Positions 26,404 to 35,536 of a stretch of DNA of 64,000 nt are shown here, piece after piece. The position numbers and the translations under genes were made by a program. This DNA comes from Ohtaekwangia sp. (GTDB lineage Bacteria; Bacteroidota; Bacteroidia; Cytophagales; Cyclobacteriaceae), in assembly GCA_021155195.1 (NCBI GenBank), contig JAJNPV010000037.1, forward strand, positions 372,001 through 436,000, written 5' to 3'. The notes under the pieces were generated by a model. It worked only from the letters and a program-made list of their open reading frames with translations, ran no database searches and had not been told where the DNA came from. Within the stretch, counting starts at the first letter, position 1; every line of letters starts with the position of its first letter.

Positions 26404-27000
26404 ATGTTTATTGAACCTCAACTTGGCAGAAGCAACCGATCGGGAAAAAGTGGCTGGATTGAAGTGATTTGTGGGTGCATGTTTTCAGGTAAAACGGAGG
26501 AGTTAATACGAAGACTGAACCGGGCATTAATCGCTAAACAAAAAGTTGAAATCTTTAAACCTACTATAGACACCCGCTACCACAATCAAAAAATTGTATC
26601 GCACAGTGAGCGTGAGATTCGTTCAACCCCGGTAAATTTTGCGAATGATATTATTCTACTGGCTGGCGATTGTGATGTAGTAGGAATTGATGAAGCCCAA
26701 TTTTTTGATGATGCAATCGTAGAAGTTTGCAATTCACTTGCTAATGGGGGCAAGCGTGTAATTGTTGCCGGTCTTGATATGGACTATGAAGGAAAACCCT
26801 TTGGGCCAATGCCCAATATGTTGGCTGTTGCCGAATATGTAACAAAGGTTCATGCCATTTGCGCACAAACCGGTGAATTGGCATCCTTCTCTTATCGTCT
26901 CAACGAGAATGATTCGAAAGTAATGTTGGGAGAAAAGGAAGCATATGAAGCCAGAAGTCGCCAGGCGTTTTTTGCAGCCCGAGAAAAAGGTAAAAACTAG
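26404..27000 (+). CDS. tdk: Thymidine kinase
   Basis: Phosphorylates thymidine for dTMP salvage. 198 aa, type II enzyme: P-loop GCMFSGKTEELI, catalytic/Walker B GIDEAQFFDD, and GLDMDYEGKPFGPM. The zinc-ribbon part keeps only one Cys (HAICAQTGELASFSYRL), as in other Bacteroidota versions that lack the CxxC pair. recO begins two bases after the stop. Confidence 0.93.
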   Translation: MFIEPQLGRSNRSGKSGWIEVICGCMFSGKTEELIRRLNRALIAKQKVEIFKPTIDTRYHNQKIVSHSEREIRSTPVNFANDIILLAGDCDVVGIDEAQFFDDAIVEVCNSLANGGKRVIVAGLDMDYEGKPFGPMPNMLAVAEYVTKVHAICAQTGELASFSYRLNENDSKVMLGEKEAYEARSRQAFFAAREKGKN

Positions 27001-27002
27001 TT

Positions 27003-27665
27003 GTGCTTCACAAAACCAAAGGAGTTGTTTTTCGATTTACGAAGTATGGAGAAACATCCATCATCGTAAATATTTTCACGGAACTCTTTGGGTTGCAGAG
27101 TTACATGGTAAATGGAGTTCGAAGCAGTTCCAAAAGAAGTAAGATTGCTTTGTTTCAACCCCTCACTTTGCTCGATCTTGTTGTTTATCATAAAGAGAAT
27201 GCGAACATCCTTCGGATTAAGGAAGTAAAATGCTATCATCCATATCAAACGGTGACCTCAGAAATCAGGAAGTCGGCCATTGCTATGTTTATCAACGAAG
27301 TGTTAAATAAGGCAGTGAAAGAACAAAGTCATGCTGGTGAGATACATGAGTTTATTGCAAGCTCTTTGATTGTTTTGGATCAACATCAAAAGCCTGAGAA
27401 TTTTCATTTACTTTTTTTATTGGGCTTGAGCAAACACTTGGGCTTTGGCCCTAATTTAACCGAAGAGGTTTTGGGTGGCCATTGGATGGATGAAGCAGAT
27501 GAAAAAGTATTGAAGCAGTTGCTTGTTGCCAATTACAAGTCAGTACCATCAGTTACCTACGATCAAAGACAAACGTTGCTAACATGTTTGCTTCGCTTTT
27601 ATACAAGCCATGTCGATAATTTTGGTGAGATGAAATCGCTGCCTGTACTTCGTGAAATACAATAG
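27003..27665 (+). CDS. recO: DNA repair protein RecO
   Basis: Helps RecR load RecA on SSB-coated single-stranded DNA. 220 aa: N-terminal OB fold (LHKTKGVVFRFTKYGETSIIV) and a helical C-terminal domain. The start is GTG 27003, which gives the normal family N-terminus. The stop TAG abuts the stop codon of the convergent desaturase gene. Confidence 0.9.
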   Translation: MLHKTKGVVFRFTKYGETSIIVNIFTELFGLQSYMVNGVRSSSKRSKIALFQPLTLLDLVVYHKENANILRIKEVKCYHPYQTVTSEIRKSAIAMFINEVLNKAVKEQSHAGEIHEFIASSLIVLDQHQKPENFHLLFLLGLSKHLGFGPNLTEEVLGGHWMDEADEKVLKQLLVANYKSVPSVTYDQRQTLLTCLLRFYTSHVDNFGEMKSLPVLREIQ

Positions 27666-28790
27666 TTAAGCAGCCACTGCCACGCGCGTTTCTTTGGCAA
27701 CAGGTTTCTCGCTAAGCATTTTTAATTGTCGGGCGTGAGCGACCACGGCTTCAAAAAATGTGTCTTTTGATTTGTAAGGAAGCCCAAACTCTTTGGCTGT
27801 CTGTTCCACTATTTTAGCAATATCTCGGTAGTGGACATGACAAATGTTTGGGAAGAGATGATGTTCTACCTGATAATTTAATCCACCCACATACCACGAG
27901 AATATTTTTTCGCGGTGCCCGAAATTTGTTGTAGTGTGAAGCTGGTGAATAGCCCAATTGTTTTCCAGGTTTCCGTGTTCATCAGGCATCGGATATTCAG
28001 TTCCTTCTACCACATGCGCAGGTTGAAAAATCATTGCTAAAATGAAGCCCCCTATATAGTGCATCACAAAAAAACCAGCAAAGGCTTGCCAGAATGTTAT
28101 TGGTAGCAGCCACATCGGGATAACAAAGATGTATGTAAAATAAATCAGTTTAGTAACAATCATTATTATCCACTGACGAACGGCAGTAGTGCGCTGTTTC
28201 TTCACAAGACCATCACGTTGATATTTAATTATCCTGTCAAAATCTTTTACAATCACCCAAACAAAAGTCATTAAGCCATAAAAAAACCAGGCGTAATAAT
28301 GCTGAAATTTATGAATGCCACGCCACTTTGATTCGGGAGCCATTCGTAAAACTCCTCGGGGACTGATATCCTCGTCTACATCATGAACGTTTGTGTAGGT
28401 ATGGTGTAAAACATTATGTTGGATCTTCCAATTGAGATCATGGCCACCTACTAAGTTAAGGCTAAGCCCCAGTAAATTGTTTACCCAGGGTTTTGTAGAA
28501 TATGAACCATGATTGGCATCATGCATAATGGAAAGTCCGATACCGGCCATTCCAAAACCCATTAGTACACAAAGTCCCAACATTCCCCATGGGTTTGAAG
28601 TGATGCCCCCGATTAAAAGAAAATAGGGAATCAGGTAAAGTGAAAACATGAAAATGGTTTTGATCACCATTTCCGCATTGGCAGTACGTTCTATGTTATT
28701 GGTTTTGAAGTGTCCGTTGACACGCTGCGTAAGCGTAACAAAAAAATCCTTTTGGTTGGTTGCAAACTTCAAATTTTGACTAGCACTCAT
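27666..28790 (-). CDS. Membrane fatty acid desaturase (acyl-CoA/front-end type)
   Basis: A 374-aa diiron membrane desaturase. The three histidine boxes are HDANHGS, HNVLHHTYTN and QVEHHLFPN; Gln in the third box is the mark of front-end (delta-5/6-like) desaturases, but no cytochrome b5 domain is present. Four membrane helices in two pairs. Likely adjusts membrane lipid fluidity; regiospecificity cannot be told. A small hairpin ACTTCA-ATCG-TGAAGT lies upstream (28827-28842). Confidence 0.88.
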   Translation of the reverse strand: MSASQNLKFATNQKDFFVTLTQRVNGHFKTNNIERTANAEMVIKTIFMFSLYLIPYFLLIGGITSNPWGMLGLCVLMGFGMAGIGLSIMHDANHGSYSTKPWVNNLLGLSLNLVGGHDLNWKIQHNVLHHTYTNVHDVDEDISPRGVLRMAPESKWRGIHKFQHYYAWFFYGLMTFVWVIVKDFDRIIKYQRDGLVKKQRTTAVRQWIIMIVTKLIYFTYIFVIPMWLLPITFWQAFAGFFVMHYIGGFILAMIFQPAHVVEGTEYPMPDEHGNLENNWAIHQLHTTTNFGHREKIFSWYVGGLNYQVEHHLFPNICHVHYRDIAKIVEQTAKEFGLPYKSKDTFFEAVVAHARQLKMLSEKPVAKETRVAVAA

Positions 28791-28950
28791 CTTTAAAAGT
28801 AATTACTTCTATAACTTGTAGAGACCACTTCAATCGTGAAGTTCGGTTTCTATCTATGATAATTTCAGTAAGATATGGATTATCGATCAGATAACAGATG
28901 TTAGGAAGTAAAATCTTATGAAAGGCAACTATTCGCTTAAGGCGGCTAGT

Positions 28951-29607
28951 TTAAAACTCAGCAATAACAGTTTTGCCACCCTTTGTTATGTCCCCAATGT
29001 TTACGGCTACTTTGGCGCTGAGTGGTAAAAAAATGTCAACGCGCGATCCGAACTTAATGAAGCCAAACTCATCACCTTGTTGCAGAGGCTGACCTTCCTT
29101 TACATACCATTTAATTCTTCGTGCCAAAGCTCCGGCAATCTGCCGAAACAAAATTTCAGTTCCGTTGCCCATGCATGCAACTATAGTAGTGCGCTCATTT
29201 TCTGTACTTGACTTTGGATGCCACGCCACTAAATATTTTCCGGGATGATAGGTGCAGTACGAAATCGTTCCTGATACAGGCATACGATTCACGTGAACGT
29301 TGATGGGTGACATAAAAATTGAAATCTGTTTTCTTTTAGATTTCAAATATTCAGTTTCCTCGGTTTCTTCAATTACAACTACCTTACCATCGGCAGGAGC
29401 CAAAATTTGATTTTCGTTTTTATTAACTTGAAACACCGGGATACGGAAAAATTGGAGGATGATAAGATAGAATACGACACTTACTCCAATTAAAATGTTT
29501 TGAATAACGAGGAGCTCAGGAAAGAAATAGGCAACTGCCCAGTTAAGTGCAAAAAGCGCAATTAATAAAACAAAGAGTAGTGTACGTCCTTCCCGGTGAA
29601 TAATCAT
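28951..29607 (-). CDS. psd: Phosphatidylserine decarboxylase proenzyme
   Basis: Makes phosphatidylethanolamine. 218 aa, the short archaeal/Bacteroidota type: two N-terminal membrane segments (about 8-45), the core with SPINVHVNRMPVSG, and the self-cleavage site GS in FIKFGSRVDIFLP, where Ser becomes the pyruvoyl group. cdsA, the enzyme supplying CDP-diacylglycerol, lies 1.7 kb upstream on the same strand with gdh between them. Confidence 0.92.
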   Translation of the reverse strand: MIIHREGRTLLFVLLIALFALNWAVAYFFPELLVIQNILIGVSVVFYLIILQFFRIPVFQVNKNENQILAPADGKVVVIEETEETEYLKSKRKQISIFMSPINVHVNRMPVSGTISYCTYHPGKYLVAWHPKSSTENERTTIVACMGNGTEILFRQIAGALARRIKWYVKEGQPLQQGDEFGFIKFGSRVDIFLPLSAKVAVNIGDITKGGKTVIAEF

Positions 29608-29684
29608 GTCGATCCTAGATTTAAAAATTCAAAAATCAACATTATAGACAACAAATCTTCAATATTGAGCCTTGAATTTGGAAT

Positions 29685-30959
29685 TTAAAATCCGCCCCTG
29701 AATTTATAAGTCTTTGCTACCTTGTCAATTGCAACTATATAGGCAGCAATGCGCAGCGAAACCTTGTATTCATTTGCCGTTTTATAAACAACATTAAAGG
29801 CATCTTTCATAATCCGATCGCTTCTACGGTTTACACGTTCTGCCGTCCATTTGTACCCTAGTCGGTTTTGAACCCACTCAAAATACGAGACAGTTACACC
29901 GCCTGCATTGGCGAGAATATCCGGTACTACACTAATTCCTTTTTCGTAGATAATGGCATCAGCTTTTGAGGAGGTGGGCCCGTTCGCCCCCTCAACAATC
30001 AACTTAGCTTGAATTTTTCCTGCATTACTTCCGGTAATTACATCCTCTGTGGCAGCAGGCACAAGCACATCAACAGGAAGGGTTAATAAATCAGCGCCTG
30101 GAATTTTCTCTACTTCTGCATAACCCTCCAAGGAGCCTTTGTTTTTATCGCGATAAGCAATTGCTGCATCGATGTCAATTCCATTTTCATTATAATAAGC
30201 ACCTGAGATATCACTCACCGAAACCACTTTTAATCCCCTTTCAGCCAATAATCGCGAAGCCCAAGAACCCACGTTGCCAAAGCCTTGCACGGAACAGGTT
30301 GCCTTGTATGGATTGATTTTTAATTTTTCCATCGCTGCTAAAGCAGATACCATCACACCCCTGCCTGTAGCCTCTGTTCTTCCCAGAGATCCGCCCATTA
30401 CAATCGGTTTACCAGTTACTACTGCCGAAACGGTCATTCCCTTATTCCGCGAGTATTGATCCATTAACCACGCCATTTCGCGCGGGCCAGTACCCATGTC
30501 AGGAGCAGGGATATCCTGATCAGGACCAAAAACACCCATCATGGCCTGTGTATAGGAGCGCATCAAACGTTCAATTTCACCGGCACTCATTTCGCGCGGG
30601 TTGCACGTAACCCCACCTTTGCCGCCACCATAAGGAATATCAACTACGGCACACTTCCAGGTCATCCAGGCAGCTAATGCTTTTACCTCATCTAAGTTCA
30701 CGTGTGGGTCGAAACGAATACCCCCCTTGGAAGGCCCCAATATGGTTGAATGAATAACCCGGTAGCCTTCAAATACTTTTATGCTTCCGTCATCCATGGT
30801 AACAGGAAGCGATACAATCACCTGCTTGGCGGGTGATTTCAATACGTTATAAACTTCATCTTCTAACCCTAAAATTTGCGATGCAGTATGAAAACGAGAC
30901 ATCATTGCCTCAAAAGGATTTTCCTTATCAACAATAGGAGCTGGTTCTATGTATGCCAT
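29685..30959 (-). CDS. gdhA: Glutamate dehydrogenase (Glu/Leu/Phe/Val dehydrogenase)
   Basis: A 424-aa hexameric-type NAD(P)-dependent amino acid dehydrogenase linking 2-oxoglutarate and ammonia to glutamate. Shown by GPSKGGIRF, KCAVVDIPYGGGKGG (active-site Lys), PAPDMGTG and the nucleotide-binding VQGFGNVGSW. Length and motifs favour glutamate over leucine or phenylalanine, but the cofactor is not decided by sequence. Confidence 0.9.
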   Translation of the reverse strand: MAYIEPAPIVDKENPFEAMMSRFHTASQILGLEDEVYNVLKSPAKQVIVSLPVTMDDGSIKVFEGYRVIHSTILGPSKGGIRFDPHVNLDEVKALAAWMTWKCAVVDIPYGGGKGGVTCNPREMSAGEIERLMRSYTQAMMGVFGPDQDIPAPDMGTGPREMAWLMDQYSRNKGMTVSAVVTGKPIVMGGSLGRTEATGRGVMVSALAAMEKLKINPYKATCSVQGFGNVGSWASRLLAERGLKVVSVSDISGAYYNENGIDIDAAIAYRDKNKGSLEGYAEVEKIPGADLLTLPVDVLVPAATEDVITGSNAGKIQAKLIVEGANGPTSSKADAIIYEKGISVVPDILANAGGVTVSYFEWVQNRLGYKWTAERVNRRSDRIMKDAFNVVYKTANEYKVSLRIAAYIVAIDKVAKTYKFRGGF

Positions 30960-31264
30960 ATAAAAATGTGTGTGAGTTTATGTTCAGCAGGAATGCTTGA
31001 ATTCAATGAAAAGTTCTTTTTGAGCTTCTAAATCGGTTGCAAAGATATAGAAATTCGTTGTTCCCATACAGTTGTAAGGCGGAAATGTGCGATTTTAACA
31101 AGGGCTTTAATTAAGGCGTTTAGGCATGAAAGTTCATCACTTTTCGACTGAACTATGTTAGCCAAATAACACTAATTTGTGATAAGATTGATGCTTGAGT
31201 GAAGTTAGGTATAAAGTTAACCTGTACTTTGAATAAGAGAGTTAATTACTAGAAGCCGATAAGC
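30960..31264 (-). promoter_or_regulatory. Gap of 305 bases with probable gdhA promoter
   Basis: No gene is visible. On the minus strand TATCTTTG (31040-31047) matches the -7 consensus and would start transcription about 75 bases before the gdhA ATG. No -33 TTG at the proper distance, no hairpin with a T-run for cdsA termination, and no repeat recognised in the rest. Confidence 0.4.
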
Positions 31265-32110
31265 TTAAAAAATCTCTAAAAAAGCTACGATAAAAGGAGA
31301 AGAAATCAACAATCCATCAAATCGATCCAAAAAACCTCCGTGGCCGGGAAGGCTATCTCCCGAATCTTTGATTTCAATGCTTCGCTTTAGTAGCGATTCA
31401 ACCAAATCGCCAAACGTGCCACCTATAATGATAATGACTCCAATTACCATCCATTGCCACGATTTTATAGTTGGTTCATGACCGATAGAGGAAAAGAAAT
31501 AGGGTAAGCCATAGGCAAACCCAAACGCAAGGGCTGCTCCGCCAATAAATCCTTCCCACGATTTTTTGGGGGAGATGCGTTCAAACAATTTTCGTTTACC
31601 AAAGAGGGTACCGGCAAAATAGGCACCGGTATCACTGGCCCATAAAATGAAAAGACATCCAAAAATTATTTGATAATCGTACACCTGATTTTCAAACGCT
31701 GCAATATTTAAAAGCATAAAGGGTACGGCTACATAAAAAATACCCAGAAATGTGTAAGCAATATTGGTGAAAGGTTTACGCTCAAACTTTTTATACAGTT
31801 TGATCATATACACGCAGGATATAGTAGGGAAAACAAGAAAATAATAGCGGTATGAAATATCACCCCGCTCAATAAAAAATGACAGGCAAAAAATGGCAAT
31901 ACCGCAAAGTGTTCCGAAAGTCTTTTGGGGCACAAGTCCATCCAGGCCGCTAAGTTTATAAAACTCAATCAGTGAGAAAACGCAAATGATAAAGAACACA
32001 GCAAAGTATGTCCATTCGCTAAATACAATGCCAAACACAATTCCTGCGGCACCCAAAATAGCTGTGATAAGTCGTTGTGTAAGGTTGCTAAATTTTGTGA
32101 TGTCGGTCAC
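31265..32110 (-). CDS. cdsA: Phosphatidate cytidylyltransferase
   Basis: Makes CDP-diacylglycerol from phosphatidic acid and CTP. 281 aa, seven or eight membrane helices; family signature in SPKKSWEGFIGG, LVESLLKRSIEIKDSGD and LPGHGGFLDRFDGLL. Its start overlaps the stop of the CPBP protease gene by four bases, so both are translated from one message. Confidence 0.94.
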   Translation of the reverse strand: MTDITKFSNLTQRLITAILGAAGIVFGIVFSEWTYFAVFFIICVFSLIEFYKLSGLDGLVPQKTFGTLCGIAIFCLSFFIERGDISYRYYFLVFPTISCVYMIKLYKKFERKPFTNIAYTFLGIFYVAVPFMLLNIAAFENQVYDYQIIFGCLFILWASDTGAYFAGTLFGKRKLFERISPKKSWEGFIGGAALAFGFAYGLPYFFSSIGHEPTIKSWQWMVIGVIIIIGGTFGDLVESLLKRSIEIKDSGDSLPGHGGFLDRFDGLLISSPFIVAFLEIF

Positions 32111-33015
32111 GCAGAAGGTTGGTTATGGGATTGGTGATATTTCTTAAAGTAATAAAGAAGGGCTAGGAATATGCCAGTTGCTATTACAACTGCAGGCCAG
32201 GGTGCAGCCTCTGGCGATTCCATGTCAATGGTGATAATTCCTTTTTGAGATAAGTAAAGCAAAATCACTTGCGATCCATTATTAATAAAATGAGCGACTA
32301 TGGGAACAATTAAATTCCCCGACCATACATAGAGATAACCAAACAAAGCGCCCAGCAATACTCTTGGCACAAACCCAAAAAATTGGACATGGAAGGCACT
32401 AAAGAGGATAGCCGATATCCATATCGCTGCGTGGTGATTTTTTGTCCATCTTAAAATTTGAGTTTGTAATATTCCTCTAAACAAATATTCTTCTGTCACG
32501 CCTGCTACAACACCAATAACCAAAAGGCCCAGGGCAAAGTATCCAAAGCTGTCGAATTGAGTCAGGTCTTTCATTAAAATCTCCAGTTCATCTTCTTTCA
32601 GCCGGGCCCATTCTTCAAATGATTTTAAAAAGTCTGGGAAATGAATGTTTTGGTTCCATTTAATTATTACCGATAAACCAATACTAAAGGAAGCAACTAT
32701 AAATAGTAAAGAGAGAATGGATAGCGAAGTAACTCTTGTTTTGAAGAATGTACGGGGATTTATTTTGCAAATTTTTGAATAAGCAATAAAGGGGAAAATC
32801 AGTAATCCAAAAGTAGAGGTAAACCCTTGTATGATTAAAAGATCGGTTTTACTAAACTTTTGATTTTCAATTATTGCTAACCCATTACCCGATACAATTC
32901 CGGCTACTAGTAATCCTGCAAAAGTTCCGATAAGCATCCCAATCAACATTCCAATGATTGATAAGGATAACACTTCCCATACTGGCCTTTCTTTTGTTTC
33001 TTCGATCGTTTCCAA
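32107..33015 (-). CDS. CPBP-family intramembrane metalloprotease
   Basis: A 302-aa polytopic membrane protein of the CAAX protease/bacteriocin-processing (Abi) family. Motif 1 EEYLFRG (about 173), motif 2 FSAFHVQF and motif 3 PIVAHFINN give the predicted metal-binding and catalytic residues. Substrate unknown. Upstream partner of cdsA in a two-gene operon, an arrangement that hints at an envelope role. Confidence 0.88.
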   Translation of the reverse strand: METIEETKERPVWEVLSLSIIGMLIGMLIGTFAGLLVAGIVSGNGLAIIENQKFSKTDLLIIQGFTSTFGLLIFPFIAYSKICKINPRTFFKTRVTSLSILSLLFIVASFSIGLSVIIKWNQNIHFPDFLKSFEEWARLKEDELEILMKDLTQFDSFGYFALGLLVIGVVAGVTEEYLFRGILQTQILRWTKNHHAAIWISAILFSAFHVQFFGFVPRVLLGALFGYLYVWSGNLIVPIVAHFINNGSQVILLYLSQKGIITIDMESPEAAPWPAVVIATGIFLALLYYFKKYHQSHNQPSA

Positions 33016-33066
33016 AATGTTAATTTTGTGGTCGCAAACAACGTAGTTTTAGTTTAATAATCAAAT

Positions 33067-34059
33067 TTGGCACAAATAGGCAACATATTGCTTGGTGAGT
33101 TTCCGTTATTGCTTGCGCCCATGGAAGACGTGAGCGATCCGCCTTTCCGTGCTGTTTGCAAAGAGGGTGGTGCCGATTTGATGTATACTGAATTTATTTC
33201 TTCAGAAGGATTGATTCGTGATGCGGCCAAAAGCAGGCAGAAGCTGGACATCTTTGAGTATGAACGCCCCATCGGCATTCAACTTTTTGGTGGTGATATT
33301 GGCAACATGGTGCAATCCGCTGAGATTGCTACAGCAGTTAATCCTGATCTGATCGATATTAATTATGGTTGTCCCGTAAAAGCAGTGGCTTGTCGCGGGG
33401 CGGGGGCAGCGTTGTTGCAAGACATTCCAAAGATGGTGCAAATGACAGCCGAAATTGTGAAGGCTACACATTTGCCTGTTACTGTAAAGACTCGTTTGGG
33501 ATGGGATGACAATACAAAGAATGTGGTGGAAGTTGCCGAACGTCTTCAAGACATTGGCATTAAAGCATTAACTATTCATGGGCGCACACGTGTGCAAATG
33601 TACAAAGGTTCTGCTGATTGGACGTTGATTGGAAAGATCAAAGAAAATCCACGCATGCACATTCCAATCTTTGGTAATGGAGATATTGATAGTCCGCAAA
33701 AAGCACTGGAGTATAAAAACCGCTATGGTGTTGATGGTTTAATGATCGGTCGCGCTGCCATTGGCGCCCCTTGGTTTTTCAATGAGATCAAACATTATTT
33801 TAAAACAGGTGAACTCCTTCCGCCACCCGAAATGATTGAGCGAGTAAACATCACGCGCAAGCATTTGGATTTTTCCATTCGCTGGAAAGGGGATAAGCTG
33901 GGTATTTTTGAAATGCGCAGGCACTACACTAATTACTTTAAAGGAACTCCCGATTTCAAGCCCTTCCGCACCCGCCTTGTGGAAGCTATGACTCAAGATG
34001 AGGTTAATTCCATTTTGGATGAAGTGGTTGAAACTTTTAGCGAGGTTACAGTTGTTTAG
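33067..34059 (+). CDS. dusB: tRNA-dihydrouridine synthase DusB
   Basis: An FMN enzyme that reduces specific uridines in tRNA D-loops. 330 aa with LLLAPMEDVSDPPFR, INYGCPVKAV (catalytic Cys), TVKTRLGWDD, LTIHGRTRVQMY and FGNGDI...GLMIGRAAIG. The frame has no ATG before the conserved region; TTG 33067 gives the family start AQIGNILLGEFPLLLAPM. Confidence 0.92.
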   Translation: MAQIGNILLGEFPLLLAPMEDVSDPPFRAVCKEGGADLMYTEFISSEGLIRDAAKSRQKLDIFEYERPIGIQLFGGDIGNMVQSAEIATAVNPDLIDINYGCPVKAVACRGAGAALLQDIPKMVQMTAEIVKATHLPVTVKTRLGWDDNTKNVVEVAERLQDIGIKALTIHGRTRVQMYKGSADWTLIGKIKENPRMHIPIFGNGDIDSPQKALEYKNRYGVDGLMIGRAAIGAPWFFNEIKHYFKTGELLPPPEMIERVNITRKHLDFSIRWKGDKLGIFEMRRHYTNYFKGTPDFKPFRTRLVEAMTQDEVNSILDEVVETFSEVTVV

Positions 34060-34115
34060 AACTTTAATATTGTTGTACTTAAAGTACATTTGATTTTAAT
34101 CCTTAATTCTTTTTT

Positions 34116-34289
34116 ATGATCATCGAAATAAAAAAGCCTATTACTAAAGCGAAAATCATAAAAGCTCAAAAAGCAATTCAAAAAAACAGAGCAAAGAAAG
34201 GCTTTAATCCTGACCTGTTTCTTGGTAAGATTAAATGGGGTAATGATGGATTAACCATTCAACGAATGATGCGAAATGAGTGGCTTTGA
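34116..34289 (+). CDS. Small antitoxin of an intact VapBC-type pair
   Basis: A 57-aa basic protein, MIIEIKKPITKAKIIKAQKA then KKGFNPDLFLGKIKW and RMMRNEWL. It is the same family as the 18907 protein (shared KKGF, LF-GKIK, QR, R-EW). Its end overlaps the PIN toxin start by 14 bases. The first half is probably a dimerising or DNA-binding part; the second probably contacts the toxin. Confidence 0.75.
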   Translation: MIIEIKKPITKAKIIKAQKAIQKNRAKKGFNPDLFLGKIKWGNDGLTIQRMMRNEWL

Positions 34290-34647
34290 TCTGGTCGTAG
34301 ATACCAATATCCTGATTTATCTTACAGCAGGGAATAAAAATATTGCCGAGGTTGTTCGCGATAAGAATTTAATCATATCATTTATTACAGAAATGGAAAT
34401 GAGGAGTTGGCCATCTTTAACGGCAGGTGACGTTCAGACGTTGAAAAAATTACTTCCTAAGTGCCAAGTGATTGGACTTAATGATGAAATAAAAGAAAAA
34501 GCCATTGAAATAAGAAAATCCACCAAATTAAAACTCCCTGATGCAATAGTCTCTGCTCCTGCTATTTTTTTAGGTCTTCCCTTGGTATCGGCTGATAATG
34601 ATTTGAAAAAAGTAAAGGATATTGATTTACTTTTAATTAATAGCTAG
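34276..34647 (+). CDS. PIN-domain ribonuclease toxin (VapC-like)
   Basis: A 123-aa toxin with the PIN acidic residues in VVDTNILIY, SFITEMEMRSW, LPDAIVSAP and LVSADNDLK. VapC toxins cut tRNA or rRNA; the target here is unknown. Start ATG 34276 within the antitoxin 3' end. The start MSG and the overlap architecture match the broken copy at 19061. Confidence 0.88.
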   Translation: MSGFDLVVDTNILIYLTAGNKNIAEVVRDKNLIISFITEMEMRSWPSLTAGDVQTLKKLLPKCQVIGLNDEIKEKAIEIRKSTKLKLPDAIVSAPAIFLGLPLVSADNDLKKVKDIDLLLINS

Positions 34648-34654
34648 CAAATCT

Positions 34655-35536
34655 GTGAAGAAGAACGTTGGCGCTCTGCCTGTAATTTTGCTGATTATCC
34701 TTTCACTCATTTGGGGAACGTCCTTCATCTTAATTAAACAGGGGTTAAAAGTATTTTCTCCGGATGTAGTCGGTGCATTGCGCGTGACAGCAGCTTCAAT
34801 CTTTCTTTTACCGATGGCATTGCCACGGCTGAGGCAATTGAAGCAAGGCGATCATTTTAAATTGCTGATGTCGGGGTTGATGGGAATATTTTTTCCGGCT
34901 TTCTTATTTGCCTGGGCACAAACTCAACTTAATAGTTCCCTGGCCGGAATTTTAAATACGTTGTCTCCACTCTGGACGATGATCATTGGTGCGTTGTTTT
35001 TCACGCAAAGATTTAGGGGATTAGCGATTCTCGGAATTATAATTTCGTTTACTGGAACTATACTACTTGCTCTTTCACGAAGTGGGAATGCGATCACAGG
35101 CTTTAATCTTTATGCGTTGTTAATAGTTGCTGCCTGTGCGTTGTATGGGGCCAACCTGAATTGGGTAAAATTCAAAATTCATGATTTGGGTTCACTCACA
35201 ATCACCAGCGTGTCATTGTTATTTATTGGTCCGCTGGCGGCCGTGTATCTTTTTGTATTTACTGATTTTACCAAGGTACTAACAACCGAACCGGGTGCGT
35301 GGAAAGCTTTTGGCTTTGTTGCCTTGTTGGCTCTGATGAGCACCGCTATTGCTAATCTTTTATTTATAAAGTTACTGGGTATCTCAACGCCACTCTTTGC
35401 GAGCTCTGTCACCTACATTATGCCCATTGTAGCAGTTATGTGGGGTGTACTCGATGGCGAAAAATTATTGGTAGGCCACTTCATTGGCATGGCTGCCATA
35501 TTAGGCGGAGTTTATCTTGCGAATAAGAAAAAATAA
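34655..35536 (+). CDS. EamA/DMT-family transporter
   Basis: A 293-aa inner-membrane protein with ten membrane segments in two EamA repeats, beginning VILLIILSLIWGTSFILIKQ. Members export amino acids or other metabolites; substrate unknown. Start is GTG 34655, eight bases after the toxin stop. Its stop TAA directly abuts the stop of the convergent gene. Confidence 0.87.
   Translation: MKKNVGALPVILLIILSLIWGTSFILIKQGLKVFSPDVVGALRVTAASIFLLPMALPRLRQLKQGDHFKLLMSGLMGIFFPAFLFAWAQTQLNSSLAGILNTLSPLWTMIIGALFFTQRFRGLAILGIIISFTGTILLALSRSGNAITGFNLYALLIVAACALYGANLNWVKFKIHDLGSLTITSVSLLFIGPLAAVYLFVFTDFTKVLTTEPGAWKAFGFVALLALMSTAIANLLFIKLLGISTPLFASSVTYIMPIVAVMWGVLDGEKLLVGHFIGMAAILGGVYLANKKK

Noticed and set aside
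28791..28950. Regulatory RNA in the gap between the desaturase and psd genes.
   Set aside because: Only one 6-bp hairpin is visible and no known RNA motif.
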